From the NCBI RefSeq assembly GCF_963576675.1, contig NC_088917.1:17946001-18010000 (forward strand): a DNA stretch of 64,000 bases, read 5' to 3'. This DNA comes from Euphorbia lathyris. Lineage: Eukaryota; Streptophyta; Magnoliopsida; Malpighiales; Euphorbiaceae. The notes beneath the pieces are model-generated. The model was not told the DNA's origin. It was given only the letters and a program-made list of their open reading frames with translations, and made no database searches. Numbering within the stretch: position 1 is the first letter of the stretch; each line of letters starts with the position of its first letter. This document shows positions 1 to 11,289 of the stretch, in pieces. The position numbers and the translations under genes are program-made.

Positions 1-438
1 GATGGTTTCTATGTTGCTAGTTGTAGTGTTATTAATTATAAACCAGTTTGTAGTCCTCCTTTCGTTGGTATTGAAGATAGTAATGATTTTAAATCCATCC
101 TTGTGCGTCGAGACGAGGAGGCAAAACATTACCCCTCCATGGAAGTTAATGTTGTTGTAAGCATCCATAGTTTAGAGTTGCACGCTTACTGTTGCACTGT
201 GGAGGCATTTTATGCTTCTGGGCCCTTAAATTGGGAACAAGAATTAATGTTGACCAATCTTCATACCTCGCTTAATATTTCAAATGATGAACATTTGTTG
301 GGGCTTAGGAACTTAGTTTCTTCTGGATCAAGCATTTGTATTACGTGGCAGATAATTGGAGTCCGTGATTTGTGCATTCTTTTGAGGTATTTTTCTTATC
401 CAAAGCTTGTCAATGTAAGAATCCAAGAAGAATATTGA
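1..438 (+). pseudogene. ENT-domain fragment of an Agenet-ENT gene, copy 1
   Basis: The reading frame is open from base 1 to the stop at 438 and matches the 3' exon of the intact gene at 12.2-13.4 kb. Shared features are the linker ending near SPPFVG, the acidic DEEAKHYPS segment, and the ENT helices with ASGPLNWEQE and LNISNDEHLL. ENT is the fold first defined at the EMSY N-terminus; in plant proteins it accompanies Agenet/Tudor-like domains in chromatin-associated factors. No Agenet exon can be seen because the window begins inside the gene, so it could be the tail of a real gene. I call it a probable pseudogene because its sister at 9 kb is decayed and the residues after the ENT domain read into unrelated sequence. 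It keeps a 13-codon stretch (VNVVVSIHSLELH) that the intact gene lacks. Confidence 0.6.
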
Positions 439-1074
439 TACATTTTTTCAGGTTATTGCTTCTATTCAATCTGCTTTGCTTTTTCCAATAATTGGTATTT
501 CAAAAATTATGTAAGCATTTTTGTACAAACATTGACACAGACCTGAGAAAGCTTCAATAAGGAGTGTTCAATCAAATATATAATGGTTGTTCTTTTGGGG
601 TTTAGTGTCCTATGTTCAAAGGTAATAAATTTAAACCTATAATTAAACTATTGAGTATAGCTATTGATTATTGATCGTAATTAAGCTATTGACTAAACTA
701 TTGACTATTAACTATAGTTATTGATTATTGACCGTAATTAAGCTATTGATTAGAACCATTCCTACAATGGGTGGTTTTGGTTCGCCCTGTCTTCGACAGA
801 TTGAGATTGTGGTGGTTAATTACCTCATTGAATTTGTATTTAATTACAAAATCCAACTTGATTAATAAATGATAGTATAGATTTCTTTAAGTTCATTCAC
901 AACGATTCAATCTTACTTTCGTAGTTCAAATCTAGCTCAATTTTGAGAAGTTTTCTAATGGTATGAAAAAATTGATTCTGGATGACTAAGATAATTAATA
1001 ACATGTATATATATATGAAAATTGTTTTTGAGCAAATTCGATTTAGCTTTTTTTTTTCTACATACGCATGTGTA
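439..1074. other. Non-coding flank, duplicated at 9.8-10.15 and 14.25-14.46 kb
   Basis: No gene is seen. Bases 500-600 match the region downstream of copy 2 (about 9960-10060), and bases 750-1070 match 14250-14460. Bases 650-745 hold an irregular ATTGACTATTGA-type simple repeat that recurs at 10.1, 11.07 and 11.66 kb. This marks the block as part of a local segmental duplication. Confidence 0.6.
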
Positions 1075-1082
1075 AATTGGAG

Positions 1083-1784
1083 TACACTTGTTCATAGGTT
1101 GCGTCGGGTCGGACCTAACCGGACTTAACATTTAATTACTATGTCCAAGCCCAGCCCAACCTATACTCTTTTTTATATCGGGCTCGGGTCGGGCTAGGCC
1201 AACCTAAAAAAAACTAAATTCCAAGCCCAGCCCAGTCCGCCCAACTAGTATATTTATATATAAAAATTATTATTTTAATAATTTTATATTAAAAAATTAA
1301 AGTAAAAAGTAAAATTAAACTAGGAAAATAGTAGGTATCAATTTTATATGAAATAATGTATTTAATTATGATAAATCAATAAAATATGGTAAGATTTATA
1401 GAGTGGTTGTTTTTTAAGAGAAGTAGCTTGGTGTAGTTACTCATTTAATTGTTATCATGTTTTGTTTAAAGTTTTAACTATAATGTATCAAATGTTAAAT
1501 TATTAATATTTTTTCTTTCAAAAAAATTAATAATATTTTTAACAAAATAATAATATTAAACAATCTAATTAAACAAAAATATTTATAATATATATAATAT
1601 ATGATTGGGTCGGGCTCACCATGTTCGAGCTTTTAAGCTAAATCCCAAGCCCATCTCATTTTCTGTGCGGCCTTGAGTGGGTCCAGGCCGGGTCGAGCTA
1701 AAGATGAAATATAGGTCCAAGCCCAATCCATAAAGAGCAGCTTTTGACGGGTTGGGCAGACCAGTGGGTCTATGAACATGTCTA
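1083..1784. mobile_element. hAT-type MITE, copy A
   Basis: A non-coding 702-bp element. Its left end TACACTTGTTCATAG and the reverse complement of its right end, TAGACATGTTCATAG, form a terminal inverted repeat. It is flanked by an 8-bp target-site duplication AATTGGAG at 1075-1082 and 1785-1792, as expected for hAT transposition. The interior has GC-rich subterminal blocks of the CGGGTCGGGCT type around an AT-rich core. The same insertion is present at 14465-15146, so it was there before the surrounding block was duplicated. Confidence 0.75.
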
Positions 1785-1802
1785 AATTGGAGAAGGGTTA
1801 CT

Positions 1803-2045
1803 TTGTCTGTCCACTCCTGTTGGCATTCAAAAGTTTTTGTGTATGGTCGATTTCATTTGTGTGACTCCCATAAACCACCTGTTCCATCGTATATTAATTT
1901 TATTATAGTGTTTGATGTCAAGGATGAGACTTTTACCAATATATCATTGTCGGAATGTTTGGCAAATTCAATCGATGTAGATATAAGTATGACAGATTAT
2001 TTAGGGAATCGTCAGTTGCCGTTATTAAATAACACACGCAAATGA
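1803..2045 (+). pseudogene. F-box-associated-like fragment, copy A
   Basis: An 80-residue frame with the core VFDVKDETF followed by ISLSE, resembling the F-box-associated interaction domain of plant F-box proteins (SCF substrate receptors). No F-box is present. Compared with the paralogue at 15221-15442 the frame breaks near base 1995: the paralogue continues into FGKSAIVVIEP while this copy reads into LGNRQLPLLNN. It begins just after a hAT MITE, which may have separated it from the rest of the gene. Assignment to the F-box-associated family rests on a short match and is tentative. Confidence 0.4.
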
Positions 2046-3820
2046 AAATGTATATAAATGATCCATTCATTATAAATTGATGCTTCTTTATTGCGATTAG
2101 TTAAAGCAAAAACTTCTTGTTTTTCTCTATTTCGTTCAAATGCACTGTCTATCTATTTCGAACCAGGAAAGAAATCACGCTTATATGTAGACCATTGAAA
2201 GTTTTTTTCTTCAATTAATTCACTTAATGAACAATTAATCTTATTTAATTAATTCACGTTAATTACAATTAAAACGAGTGTAATAAAATAAACCCAGTGT
2301 AACAACTAAAACGTTTTATAGAATTAATTCACTTAATGAACCATTAATTTTAGACTATTTTTAGTAAAAAAAACTTACTGAATTAGTTCACGTTAATGAC
2401 AATAAAAAAGCAGTTTAACCACTAAATGTTTTACAGAATTAATAATGAATATTAATTCTATTCAATTTCACTAATGATATTTAATTTTCTAGTAACCATC
2501 ATTCATTTAAAAGAATTCTGATAGTTAAATGTTTTTACTCACTCTATATAAATATTTCAAGTGGTCCACCATAAACTTTAATTTTTAATTCATCATTGAC
2601 CAAATTTTAAATACTTTATTTTATAAATTATGAATTTTTATAGTTTACACGTCGCTAAAAATCTTATATGTCAATCTTAGATATACTATTTGTTTCCGTT
2701 ATTATATTTTCTTTTTACAATATATATAGGTCGGAATAACTAGTATTTTAAAAAAAAATCTCAAGTGGTATTTTTTTTTTTTTTTGCCTTTATAAGTTTG
2801 ACTGTTTACAATATTTACTATAGGTATTTAGTGAGATCAACAGATAAAAAGTTGTTGAATAATACATAATTTGTTAGAGTGTTGTGGGTAATGCTTTTTT
2901 ATGCATACAACTTCCTTAAAAAAAACATAGGTTATAATTAAATAGGAAATAATTTATTAGTTTCTATATTTTTGTTTTAAGATATTGTTTAGTCCTCATA
3001 TTTTTAATAATATATTATAAATCACCTTTATTATTTTATTCAATAATTTTGTCTTTCTATCCATTTAAATTATCGATTTGTCCTTTACTTATTAGCGATA
3101 AATAAATTACATGTTTGATATTGTTGTGGCCCTTTTGGAGAAGAAATTAAATTATAAGCATGTGAGCAATTTATAGTACCCATAAAATTCAAAATGCACC
3201 AAATTTGACTTTTAGACGATTGTTATGAAAAACAAGGATAATTCCTTAAGGCCTAGATTATCAAGAGCCAAACCAAAGAAAAATAAATAGATTGCAAGAA
3301 GAGCACGAAATTGTAAGAATACTGAAATATAAAAGTCGAAAAGCTGAATTTTTTAATTGCTTGGATAAACTGAAGGAAATAGAATAAAAACAATGGAAAA
3401 AAAATTAGAATTCGAAATTTAAAGTAAAATCGCGTAGAGTTTGATAGGAAAGTGTTATCTCTATCTTGTAGTGTCTTTCACGCTGTATTTTTGAGTAATT
3501 AGATTGTTTTAATTAATACACTTTTTAAATAAATTAACAAATAGAAATCCTTCCACCCACTTTCATTAAATTTCATCCATTTTCACTCACTTTCAACCAT
3601 TTTCATTCAATTTTTATTTGTGATAAAAAAAAATTATACAGAAATAAAGAAACACGGGGCTTAATAATCCTATTTGATAGGATTGAGAGACGTTCATGTA
3701 AAGACAATGCAAAGGAGCGAGAAAAGACAAACTGAGCACATGTGGGCCAAAGAAATCATGTCTGAAAGAGCCTACAACACCACGTGTGATGAACTCCGCA
3801 TGTCGTGTGAATAAGTTATA
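2046..3820. other. AT-rich non-coding half of the duplicated block
   Basis: No gene is seen. The stretch aligns in pieces with 15440-15733, 33480-33763 and 39358-40560, which are the same duplicated block split elsewhere by two large retroelements. From about 3110 the sequence (TTGTTGTGGCCCTTTTGGAG, then motifs such as CACGTGTGATGA) looks like an old LTR. The short minus frames at 3614-3823 and 40341-40640 are similar only because the DNA is duplicated. Confidence 0.5.
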
Positions 3821-3828
3821 CATACGAC

Positions 3829-5050
3829 CAGTGGTGGATCCAGGATTTACGGGGGGGGGGGGGGGGGGGGGGGGGGGGGAGGGAGGGGCAAAACTCTATG
3901 TAAAATTTTTTTAGACAAAATAGCATTAATTGAAAAAATATATATTTTAGTACATAATTGCTATTCGATACAAAATGTCTTAAAATAAAAAAAAACATCT
4001 AATGCTAAGTAGATCGACGATTATGCAATTGACATCTATGATGTCATAGCTTGAAAACGATCTGCTGCCTCTATCTATACTACTTCTTTTTAGGGTTAAG
4101 GTGCAAAAATACCTCTAACGTTTTGGGTCAGGAGCAATTTTACCCCTAATATCTAAAATGGTGAAATTTTACCGGCAAAACTCTATGTAAAATTTTTTTA
4201 GACAAAATAGCATTAATTGAAAAAATATATATTTTAGTACATAATTGCTATTCGATACAAAATGTCTTAAAATAAAAAAAAACATCTAATGCTAAGTAGA
4301 TCGACGATTATGCAATTGACATCTATGATGTCATAGCTTGAAAACGATCTGCTGCCTCTATCTATACTACTTCTTTTTAGGGTTAAGGTGCAAAAATACC
4401 TCTAACGTTTTGGGTCAGGAGCAATTTTACCCCTAATATCTAAAATGGTGAAATTTTACCCATAACGTTGATAAATTGGATCAATTTCAGACATTATTAT
4501 AAAATACAATCATTTTTTTTCTTTATTTTGCATATCAATTTATTCTAAAAAAAGTATATAATGTTTTTTATAATTTAATAATAAAATTGGAGATTAATAT
4601 TTATAAATTTGGTGAATTTTTTGAATTTTTTTGTCTAATTCGTACAAAAGACAATATATTTTTAATATTTTTTTCTTATTTTTTCACATTCCAACATATG
4701 TTTGTGATTTTTTACTGATAAAATAACGCATGTGTGAAGTGTAGATGATAAGATTCATGACCAAGAAGACAGTTTGATGAATTATTTCTCAAATTGACCC
4801 AATTTATCAACGTTAGGGGTAAAATTGCTCTTGGCTTCCAACATTAGGGATAAAATTGCAGCATTTTAGACGTTAGGGGTAAAATTGCTCCTGACCCAAA
4901 ACGTTAGGGGTATTTTTGCACCTTAAGCCTTCTTTTTATATCAAAAACCCACAAGGCAAAACGGCGTCGTTTTGAGGAGAACCAAAACGACGTCGTTTTG
5001 GACTAAATTTTTTTATTATTATTTGGGATGAAGGGGTACATCCGCCTCTG
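3829..5050. mobile_element. Non-autonomous hAT element with long G-run
   Basis: The left end CAGTGGTGGATCCAGG and the right end, whose reverse complement is CAGAGGCGGATG, form a terminal inverted repeat. An 8-bp TSD CATACGAC lies at 3821-3828 and 5051-5058. The paralogous site near 40560 lacks the element (CATACGACCAAAG is continuous), so it inserted after the block duplicated. Inside are a 29-base G homopolymer at 3851-3879, a 286-bp direct duplication (3888-4173 repeated at 4174-4459), and an inner palindromic element whose arms (AAGGTGCAAAAATACC and its complement) lie near 4395 and 4910. No coding capacity is seen. Confidence 0.7.
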
Positions 5051-5196
5051 CATACGACTAAAGTAGCATGAATTTGCAAAATCATATCTCCTGAAGTCAA
5101 CGAAGTCCACACAGCGTGTCAGATACTTCACATGGCGTGTGAATTACATTTCCAAAGGCAGAATATTTCGTAGCTTCATGACACGTTGTGTACATA

Positions 5197-6225
5197 ATTG
5201 CATTAATTGAAAAAAAATATATTTTAGTACATAATTGCTATTCGATACAAAATGTCTTAAAATAAAAAAAAAACATCTAATGCTAAGTAGATCGACGAGT
5301 ATGCAATTGACATCTATGATGTCATAGCTTGAAAATGATCTGCTGCCTCTATCTATACTACTTCTTTTTAGGGTTAAGGTGCAAAAATACCTCTAACGTT
5401 TTGGGTCAGGAGCAATTTTACCCCTAATGTCTAAAATGGTGAAATTTTACCCATAACGTTGATAAATTGGATCAATTTCAGACACTATTATAAAATATAA
5501 TCATTTTTTTTTCTTTATTTTGCATATCAATTTATTCTAAAAAAAAAGTATATAATGTTTTTTATAATTTAATAATAAAATTGGAGATTAATATTTATAA
5601 ATTTGGTGAATTTTTTGAATTTTTTTGTCTAATTCGTACAAAAGACAATATATTTTTAATGTTTTTTTTCTTATTTTTTCACATTCCAACATATGTTTGT
5701 GATTTTTTACTGATAAAATAACGCATGTGTGAAGTGTAGATGATAAGATTCATGACCAAGAAGACAGTTTGATGAATTATTTCTCAAATTGACCCAATTT
5801 ATCAACGTTAGGGGTAAAATTGCTCTTGGCTTCCAACATTAGGGATAAAATTGCAGCATTTTAGACGTTAGGGGTAAAATGGCTCCTGACCCAAAACGTT
5901 AGGGGTATTTTTTCACCTTAAGCCTTCTTTTTATATCAAAAACCCACAAGGCAAAACGGCGTCGTTTTGAGGAGAACCAAAACGACGTCGTTTTGGACTA
6001 AATTTTTTTATTATTATTTGGGATGAAGGGGGGGGGGGGGGGGGCAAATGCCCCTTTGACCCCCCTACATCCGCCTCTGCATACGACCAAAGAAGCATGA
6101 ATTTGCAAAATCATATCTCCTGAAGTCAACGAAGTCCACACAGCGTGTCAGATACTTCACATGGCGTGTGAATTACATTTCCAAAGGCAGAATATTTCGT
6201 AGCTTCATGACACGTTGAGTATTTC
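5197..6225. repeat. About 1-kb tandem duplication of hAT element plus flank
   Basis: This repeats about 4210-5196: the 3' part of the hAT element, its right end, the TSD-like CATACGAC (6080-6087) and roughly 140 bp of adjacent host DNA. Because the unit includes the flank and lacks the left terminus, it arose by tandem duplication (unequal exchange or replication slippage) rather than transposition. A second G-run of 17 bases lies at 6028-6044 next to the right terminus. Confidence 0.65.
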
Positions 6226-7110
6226 GTAGCTTCATGACACGCTGAGTCATGACTCCACACACTGTGTGATGACTTTGTAAGCTAGGTCATCAGATGAATC
6301 AAAGATAAAAAAAAAAAAATATGAGACTAATGTTCAGCTCCAGACAGCGATGAGTCATCAATTCACTTCCAATTTCAAGTTTGTCATTTTCAATTTCAGC
6401 TTTTCTCAATATTTTAATTCTTACGATTAATTGCTTTTGTCAAACGTAATTTCTCTATTGAATTAATGTAGTTTTCAATTGTAATTATCGCTTTCGTTTC
6501 CAATTTCCATCATTTGTAATCAAAACAATATTCACAAAATCAATAAAAAAAAATGAAAAATTCTCAAATCCTTTGTGTTGATTTAATTTTAGTCACCATT
6601 GCTTTAACTAGTTAAGCTTTATGCAGATGAGCTAGGAACTCAAGAAGGTTTTTTTTATCAATCCTTGCATCATTCGTCCAATCGTTTAATTGTTAGAAGT
6701 CAAGTTTAACGTACATTTTACAACCAAAACCAATAAAATTAATTGACAATTAACTTCTCTAACACACTCGTACAATCACTCACAAAAACCAAGGTTGAAA
6801 CCAGAATATTCTGAAAATATCGCCAATAAGTACAAACATAAATTTTGGGTTCAAAGTGAAAACATATTAAATTCAGGTACCAAAAATGTAATGTACTTGT
6901 AATAAGTAAATGAAAAATCAATAACTTAAATGGGTAGAATAACTAAACGGTTGAATTTACAAACTTTAAAATGCCCTATTAAAAATATATGAATTAAAAA
7001 TTGTATTAAGTAAAATATAAGGACTCATAAATCATTTATCTAATTAAAAAATAAATATTTATGTCAATAAATTTATAGTTTAAGGATTCCTTGTTAGCTC
7101 CTTGACGAAG
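6226..7110. other. Non-coding, old LTR-like sequence
   Basis: No gene is seen. The sequence matches 40690-41510. It contains direct repeats around CTTCATGACACG, and the TAATCAAAACAATATTCACAAA stretch near 6518 resembles the transcribed part of a plant LTR. The end TCCTTGTTAGCTCCTTGACGAAG is shared with 41,49x, where the paralogous block continues differently. LTR origin is an inference. Confidence 0.4.
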
Positions 7111-7870
7111 TGTCACACCCGACCCTAAACGGCATCGGGTATGAACGGAAAATAGGATAACGAAGTTCTAACAGTCTAAAAGTCAAACTTAGTCTAAAAG
7201 TCAAACTTATTTTCTAATAGATAAAAATGCATTTAGACTATTTAAAGTTTATTTAATTATTTGGCTTGGACTCGATAATTCTATCGAACTTCCTACATAT
7301 CCCGAATAATCCTTACTATTTAAACCGGGAATCAAAGCCACGTAGTTCTACCTATTTTAGGTAGTTCTCTTAACTTATCGACACGTTGATTGACACGCTA
7401 ATGATTTAATTGTATAATTCACTTTATTACTATATAATTATATATATAAATCATTTTATCAAACCAACTCGTAATCAACCATATGTTAAAACCTTATATC
7501 AAAATCAACTCATAACCAAAAACGTAAACCTTATATCAAAATCAACTCATAACTGAAACATAAAATCCTATATCAAAATCAACTCATAATCGAAAACGTA
7601 AACCTTATATCAAAATCAACTCGTAACCGAAAACATAAAACTTTGTATCCATTCTAGAGTTTCTCCCCTTATATATCAATTCATAACCACACATATCAAG
7701 AATCATATAGTAGAGACGTCTCTTTATGTCACACCCGACCCTAAACGACATTAGGTATGAACAGAAGACAAGATAACGAGTGTTATCAAGTCTAAAAGGC
7801 AAACCGATTTTGTAATAGAAAAAAAATTATTTGGACTACCAAAAGTTTTATTAATTATTTGCCATGAACT
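7111..7870. mobile_element. Two truncated LTR fragments in tandem
   Basis: Both 7111 and 7727 start with TGTCACACCCGACCC. This matches, in reverse complement, the right end of the solo LTR at 41585-42843. The first fragment stays recognisable through TTGTATCCATTCTAGAGTTTCTCC to the AGAGACGTCTCT stretch at about 7720; the second restarts from the terminus and fades near 7870. They are remnants of the same LTR family in the opposite orientation, nested or tandem. No coding sequence remains. Confidence 0.55.
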
Positions 7871-7890
7871 TTATATTTCTATCAAGCTTC

Positions 7891-8790
7891 ATGATAAGTG
7901 TAAATTATACGTATTTATTTATGGTGTTTAGATATGTCTTAGAGCTTAATTATGACTTCTATTCACCTTAAATCTCATAATTTGCCTTAATGATGCAGGT
8001 TGGTCTGCTTGCTCTCTATTTGGAGAAAGAACAGTCAAACAGAAGATAGAAGGAGTGGGAGATGAAGTCAAAAGAAGACCATCATTTTCTAGGAGTTGCC
8101 ATTGGAACTATCAAATTATCTTTTCTATGTTTTTGTCTTGCCTAGAGAAATAAAACTTGTAGTAATCTATGTAATTTTTGTCTTATGCTGCAGACTGTTC
8201 TATGCAGTAGTTGTTTTGTCTGCTTGTGCAGACTGTTTGTCTTTTGTGCCAGACTATTCTGTCTGTCCGGCACACTATTCTCAGTTGCTGTTTTTTATAG
8301 TTTTGTCTTTGTTTTAGTATTTTATTATTTTTCTTATGTATTTAAACCCACTTTGGGCTGTTGTAAGAAAACCATTATCATTAAGTTAGTTTTCAAGTTA
8401 TGGAAATTCAATAAAGAGGGGAGGTCTCATAGAGACCAAACCTAAGCTTTCTTTCTATTTTTCTTGTATTGCATGGTGAGAAAGAGTGAGTAGTCACTCT
8501 ACGAGCTGAAGTCAGCCTTAGGCTGGTGGATGTAAGTGGATTTTCTTCCCTATTCTGTGCAAGAATATCTTTAGACGATTGTTAGGTTGGGTGCTCAATT
8601 CATGATAGGTCTAGCTAGCATATACTTTAGTTGGATGACCGCGGAGGAGACACGGGTTAGATAACAGAAAATGCTATCTAACACATATTAGTTGAGGATG
8701 GAGACATAATCACGTGAAGACGTCGGGGCTAATGTTGATGAAATGATAGATTGGCACCTGTTTTGGTTCAAGTAAATACCAGCAATAGAC
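7891..8790 (+). mobile_element. Probable LTR remnant of another family
   Basis: The sequence begins TGATAAGTGTAAATTATACG and contains a long TTTTGTCT-rich stretch. A polyadenylation-like AATTCAATAAAGAGG lies near 8408, and the stretch ends near TACCAGCA at 8784. This layout resembles an LTR transcribed left to right. No clean target-site duplication was found and no internal retroelement region follows, so this is low-confidence debris. The small open frames at 8096-8445 are not convincing genes. Confidence 0.3.
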
Positions 8791-8823
8791 AAATGAATTT
8801 AAGGATTCATGAAGTTGACTAGC

Positions 8824-9147
8824 TGTCACGGCACAAGAATGCTGTGAACTAGTGTTCTAAATTGTGAGACGATTTTCTGCTGCTTGAGCATGAAGAATTG
8901 GAATAGTCATCTTCGGATAACAACTTGAAGGTATAAGTCCATTCATATTTGAAGATATAAGTTTATTCGTCTTTTTCTTTTGTGATGGCTATCATTTTCG
9001 GGGATCTCGAAACCTAGAAGCTTCAAAGACGAATAAACTTATACCTTCGAGTTGTTATCAGAAGATAACTATTTGCTTCATGCTCAAGCAGCAGAAAATC
9101 GTCTCACATTTCAGAACACCGGTTCACAACATTCTTGTGCCATGATA
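8824..9147. repeat. Inverted repeat built from an Agenet-ENT exon
   Basis: The left arm (about 8824-8938) is the near-exact reverse complement of the right arm (about 9037-9147). For example GTGAGACGATTTTCTGCTGC at 8865 pairs with GCAGCAGAAAATCGTCTCAC at 9089. The spacer is about 98 bp and contains further inverted matches (ATAAGTTTATTCGTCTTT at 8957 against AAAGACGAATAAACTTATAC at 9025). The right arm matches the start of exon 2 of the intact gene near 12853-12920; the left arm is an extra, inverted copy of it. A transcript through this region could fold into a roughly 110-bp hairpin. Confidence 0.8.
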
Positions 9148-9722
9148 GATAAAACACTAAAGAGGGTGTCCCCATTTCAATCATTAATTGGAAAGGCCTC
9201 GAAAATTAGAGGAACAGAGAAAAAGGGTGATCATACAGAAGTGATGTGAAGGTGCTCGGCTGCATTCCTGAAAAGGTTGATGATGTTATTTTCCCACAGG
9301 AACGCTTTGGTGAAATCTACATGCGTGGGTCTTCTTTTCATACATGAAGCTTGGATGCTAATAAATTTGATACTGATGGTTGCTCTGTTGCTAGTTGTAG
9401 TGTTATTAATTATAAACCAGTTAGTAGTCCTCCTTTCGTTGGTAATGAAGATAGTAATGACGCTGAATCCATCCTTGTGCATCGAGACGAGGAGGCAAAA
9501 CATTACCCCTCAATAGAAGTTAATATTGTTGTAAGCATTCATAGTTTAGAGTTGCATGCTTACTGTTGCACTATGGAGGCATTGTATGCTTCTGGGCCCT
9601 TAAATTGGCAACAAGAAGTAATGTTGACCAATCTTCGTACCTCACTTAATATTTCAAATGATGAACATTTGTTGGAGCTTAGGAACTTAATTTCTTCTGG
9701 AGCAAGCATTTGTATTACGTAG
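8990..9722 (+). pseudogene. Agenet-ENT gene, copy 2, decayed
   Basis: Matches exon 2 of the intact gene, starting at the old intron acceptor (TATCATTTTCGGGG, where the intact gene has TATCATTTTCAGGG, so the acceptor AG is lost). The linker frame runs to a stop at 9249 (HTEVM). A new insertion near 9270-9330 then separates it from the ENT frame, which is open from about 9351 to 9722 with ALYASGPLNW and LNISNDEHLLEL. No Agenet exon is found upstream, where LTR debris and the inverted repeat lie. The copy keeps the 13-codon VNIVVSIHSLELH segment. It is probably a pseudogene, though the ENT portion alone remains open. Confidence 0.65.
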
Positions 9723-10221
9723 CAGATAATGGGAGTCCTTGATTTGTGCATTCTTTCGAGGTATTGTTCTTATCCAAAGCTTATCAATGTAAGAATCCAA
9801 GATGAATATTGATACATTTTTTCAGCTTATTGCTTCTATTCAATCTGTTATGGTTTTCCAATAATTTGTATTTCGAAAATTATGTAAGAATTCGTATACA
9901 TTGTACTTTTTCTAACTAATTATGATGTTAGGTGTAACTAGAGGTAGTTGGCATGTAGGTAAATCAGTCCTAGCATTGACACAGATCTGAGAAAGCTTCA
10001 ATAAGGAGTGTTCAATCAAATATATAATGGTTGTTCTTTTTGGATTTAGTGTCCTATAGTCAAAGGTAATAAATTTAAACCTATAATTAAATTATTGATT
10101 ATTGACTATAGCTATTGATTATTGACCGTAATTAATTTATTGGCTATACTATTTACACCTATTCACATTATTACGGTAACAGTTTGGAAGCCACATCCAC
10201 CACTAACGATTATTTGTGCAT
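9723..10221. other. Non-coding flank of copy 2
   Basis: No gene is seen. Bases 9780-10100 repeat the downstream region of copy 1 (430-690), including GAGAAAGCTTCAATAAGGAG. Bases 10085-10150 hold the ATTGACTATTGACC-type simple repeat. These shared flanks show that the whole 3' end of the gene, not only the exon, was duplicated. Confidence 0.5.
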
Positions 10222-10610
10222 TTATTTCTTTGTTCTTTTTTTTTGGTGGACCTTCATTTTTTTATTAAACGCTGGCAGCTGATCAGGGCGCACCAAGGAC
10301 ATCCCGGCTAGGTCGGCACCCCCCAAGAGAACACCCGAAACCAGGGCCGATATTGTTAAGAGAAAATCAAACCAAAAATTCAAAGTAAAACAAATCAAGT
10401 GAAACGGTAAACATGCCAACCACTTAAATTACAAAAGAAAAATGAAGAACAAAACAGAGGGAGTTCGTCCGACCAGACATGATCAGACGTTGTTCGGCCG
10501 AAATTTGCTAAAGCATCCGCGCATTGATTGCCTTTGCGGAAGATGTGCGACGTAACCAGGTTGAAAGAATCGAGATGTTGAAGGCAAAACAGCCAATCTT
10601 GTCGGAGCAA
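10222..10610 (-). mobile_element. 5'-truncated LINE tail
   Basis: The minus-strand frame ending at 10395 contains THIFRKGNQCADALANF, which matches the C-terminus of the LINE-type RNase H (THIFREGNQAADRLASH in the LINE at 33.8 kb). The sequence downstream on the minus strand, CATCCCGGCTAGGTCGGCAC on the plus strand, matches the 3' untranslated part of that LINE near 33805. The A-rich tail lies at about 10255. Only about 390 bp of the 3' end inserted, as is usual for 5'-truncated L1 copies. The target-site duplication is unclear because the flank is an ATA/ATT-rich repeat. Confidence 0.7.
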
Positions 10611-10631
10611 CCAATAATAATAATATTAACA

Positions 10632-10888
10632 ATAATCCCTCAATTTCCAAATAAAAGAAACAGTTACATTTGACCAAATTTGTTTATTTCATATTATTTG
10701 CAGACATCTTTTTTTATTTTACCCTTATTAATTTGACATTAATTATTTCATTCTTATCTTATATGGAATAGAAAAAAAAGGGTATTTTAGTCCATTTCTA
10801 TATATTTAATGCAAATTAAACCTTTCCTTTGATATTTGCAATTTGGTCAAATTAAACCGTTACCTTTGACCATTATTATGGAGGGAGT
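10632..10888. mobile_element. MITE with CTCCCTCC-type ends
   Basis: Starts with ATCCCTCAATTTCCAAATAA and ends with ATTATGGAGGGAGTA, giving an inverted terminus ACTCCCTCCAT. It has subterminal inverted matches (TTACATTTGACCAAATT against AATTTGGTCAAATTAAAC). The terminus and the TA-rich target resemble Stowaway-type (Tc1/mariner) MITEs. Length is about 255 bp and it is non-coding. A related copy lies at 11290-11560. Confidence 0.55.
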
Positions 10889-11289
10889 AATAATAATAAT
10901 AGATGGGGGTGCAGCATATAGCTCCAGGTATTAAAACTTAAAATCCAACGTTTTTTTTTTTGGTAGAATTAAAATCCAACGTTTAATTTCATAAACATAA
11001 AATTAAATGGTGTAGTGATAAGCATGAATGTTTACATTTTAAATGTATAGTGTTTGAATTAATCTAATTGACTATTGACTATTGACCCGTACTTAGTCTA
11101 TTGACTATAACTATTGACAGTATCAGTTATCTGTGGGTTTATTTCTTTGTGGGTTTCCTTCGGTTTTCTTTTTGGTGCACCTTCGTATGAAGAAAATTTG
11201 GTCATCATTAATATATATTTCTTTATCGTTTTCTTTCAGTTACTTTCTGTTTCTTTTTGGTGGATTTTCATTTAATAATAATAATAATA
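10889..11289. other. Non-coding, simple and dispersed repeats
   Basis: No gene is seen. A short block (AAAATCCAACGTTTAATTTC near 10975) recurs near 11580 and 11840. The block from ATTGACTATTGACCCGTA (11065) through TTTCTTTTTGGTGCACCTTC (11186) recurs at 11655-11770. This suggests several rounds of short tandem duplication 5' of the Agenet-ENT gene. Confidence 0.5.

Noticed and set aside
3816..3998. Minus-strand frame with a proline run
   Set aside because: The prolines come from the poly-G tract in a non-coding hAT element.
8096..8445. Cys-rich overlapping frames
   Set aside because: Low-complexity TTTTGTCT-rich DNA within a probable LTR; no signal-peptide or cysteine pattern of a known family.
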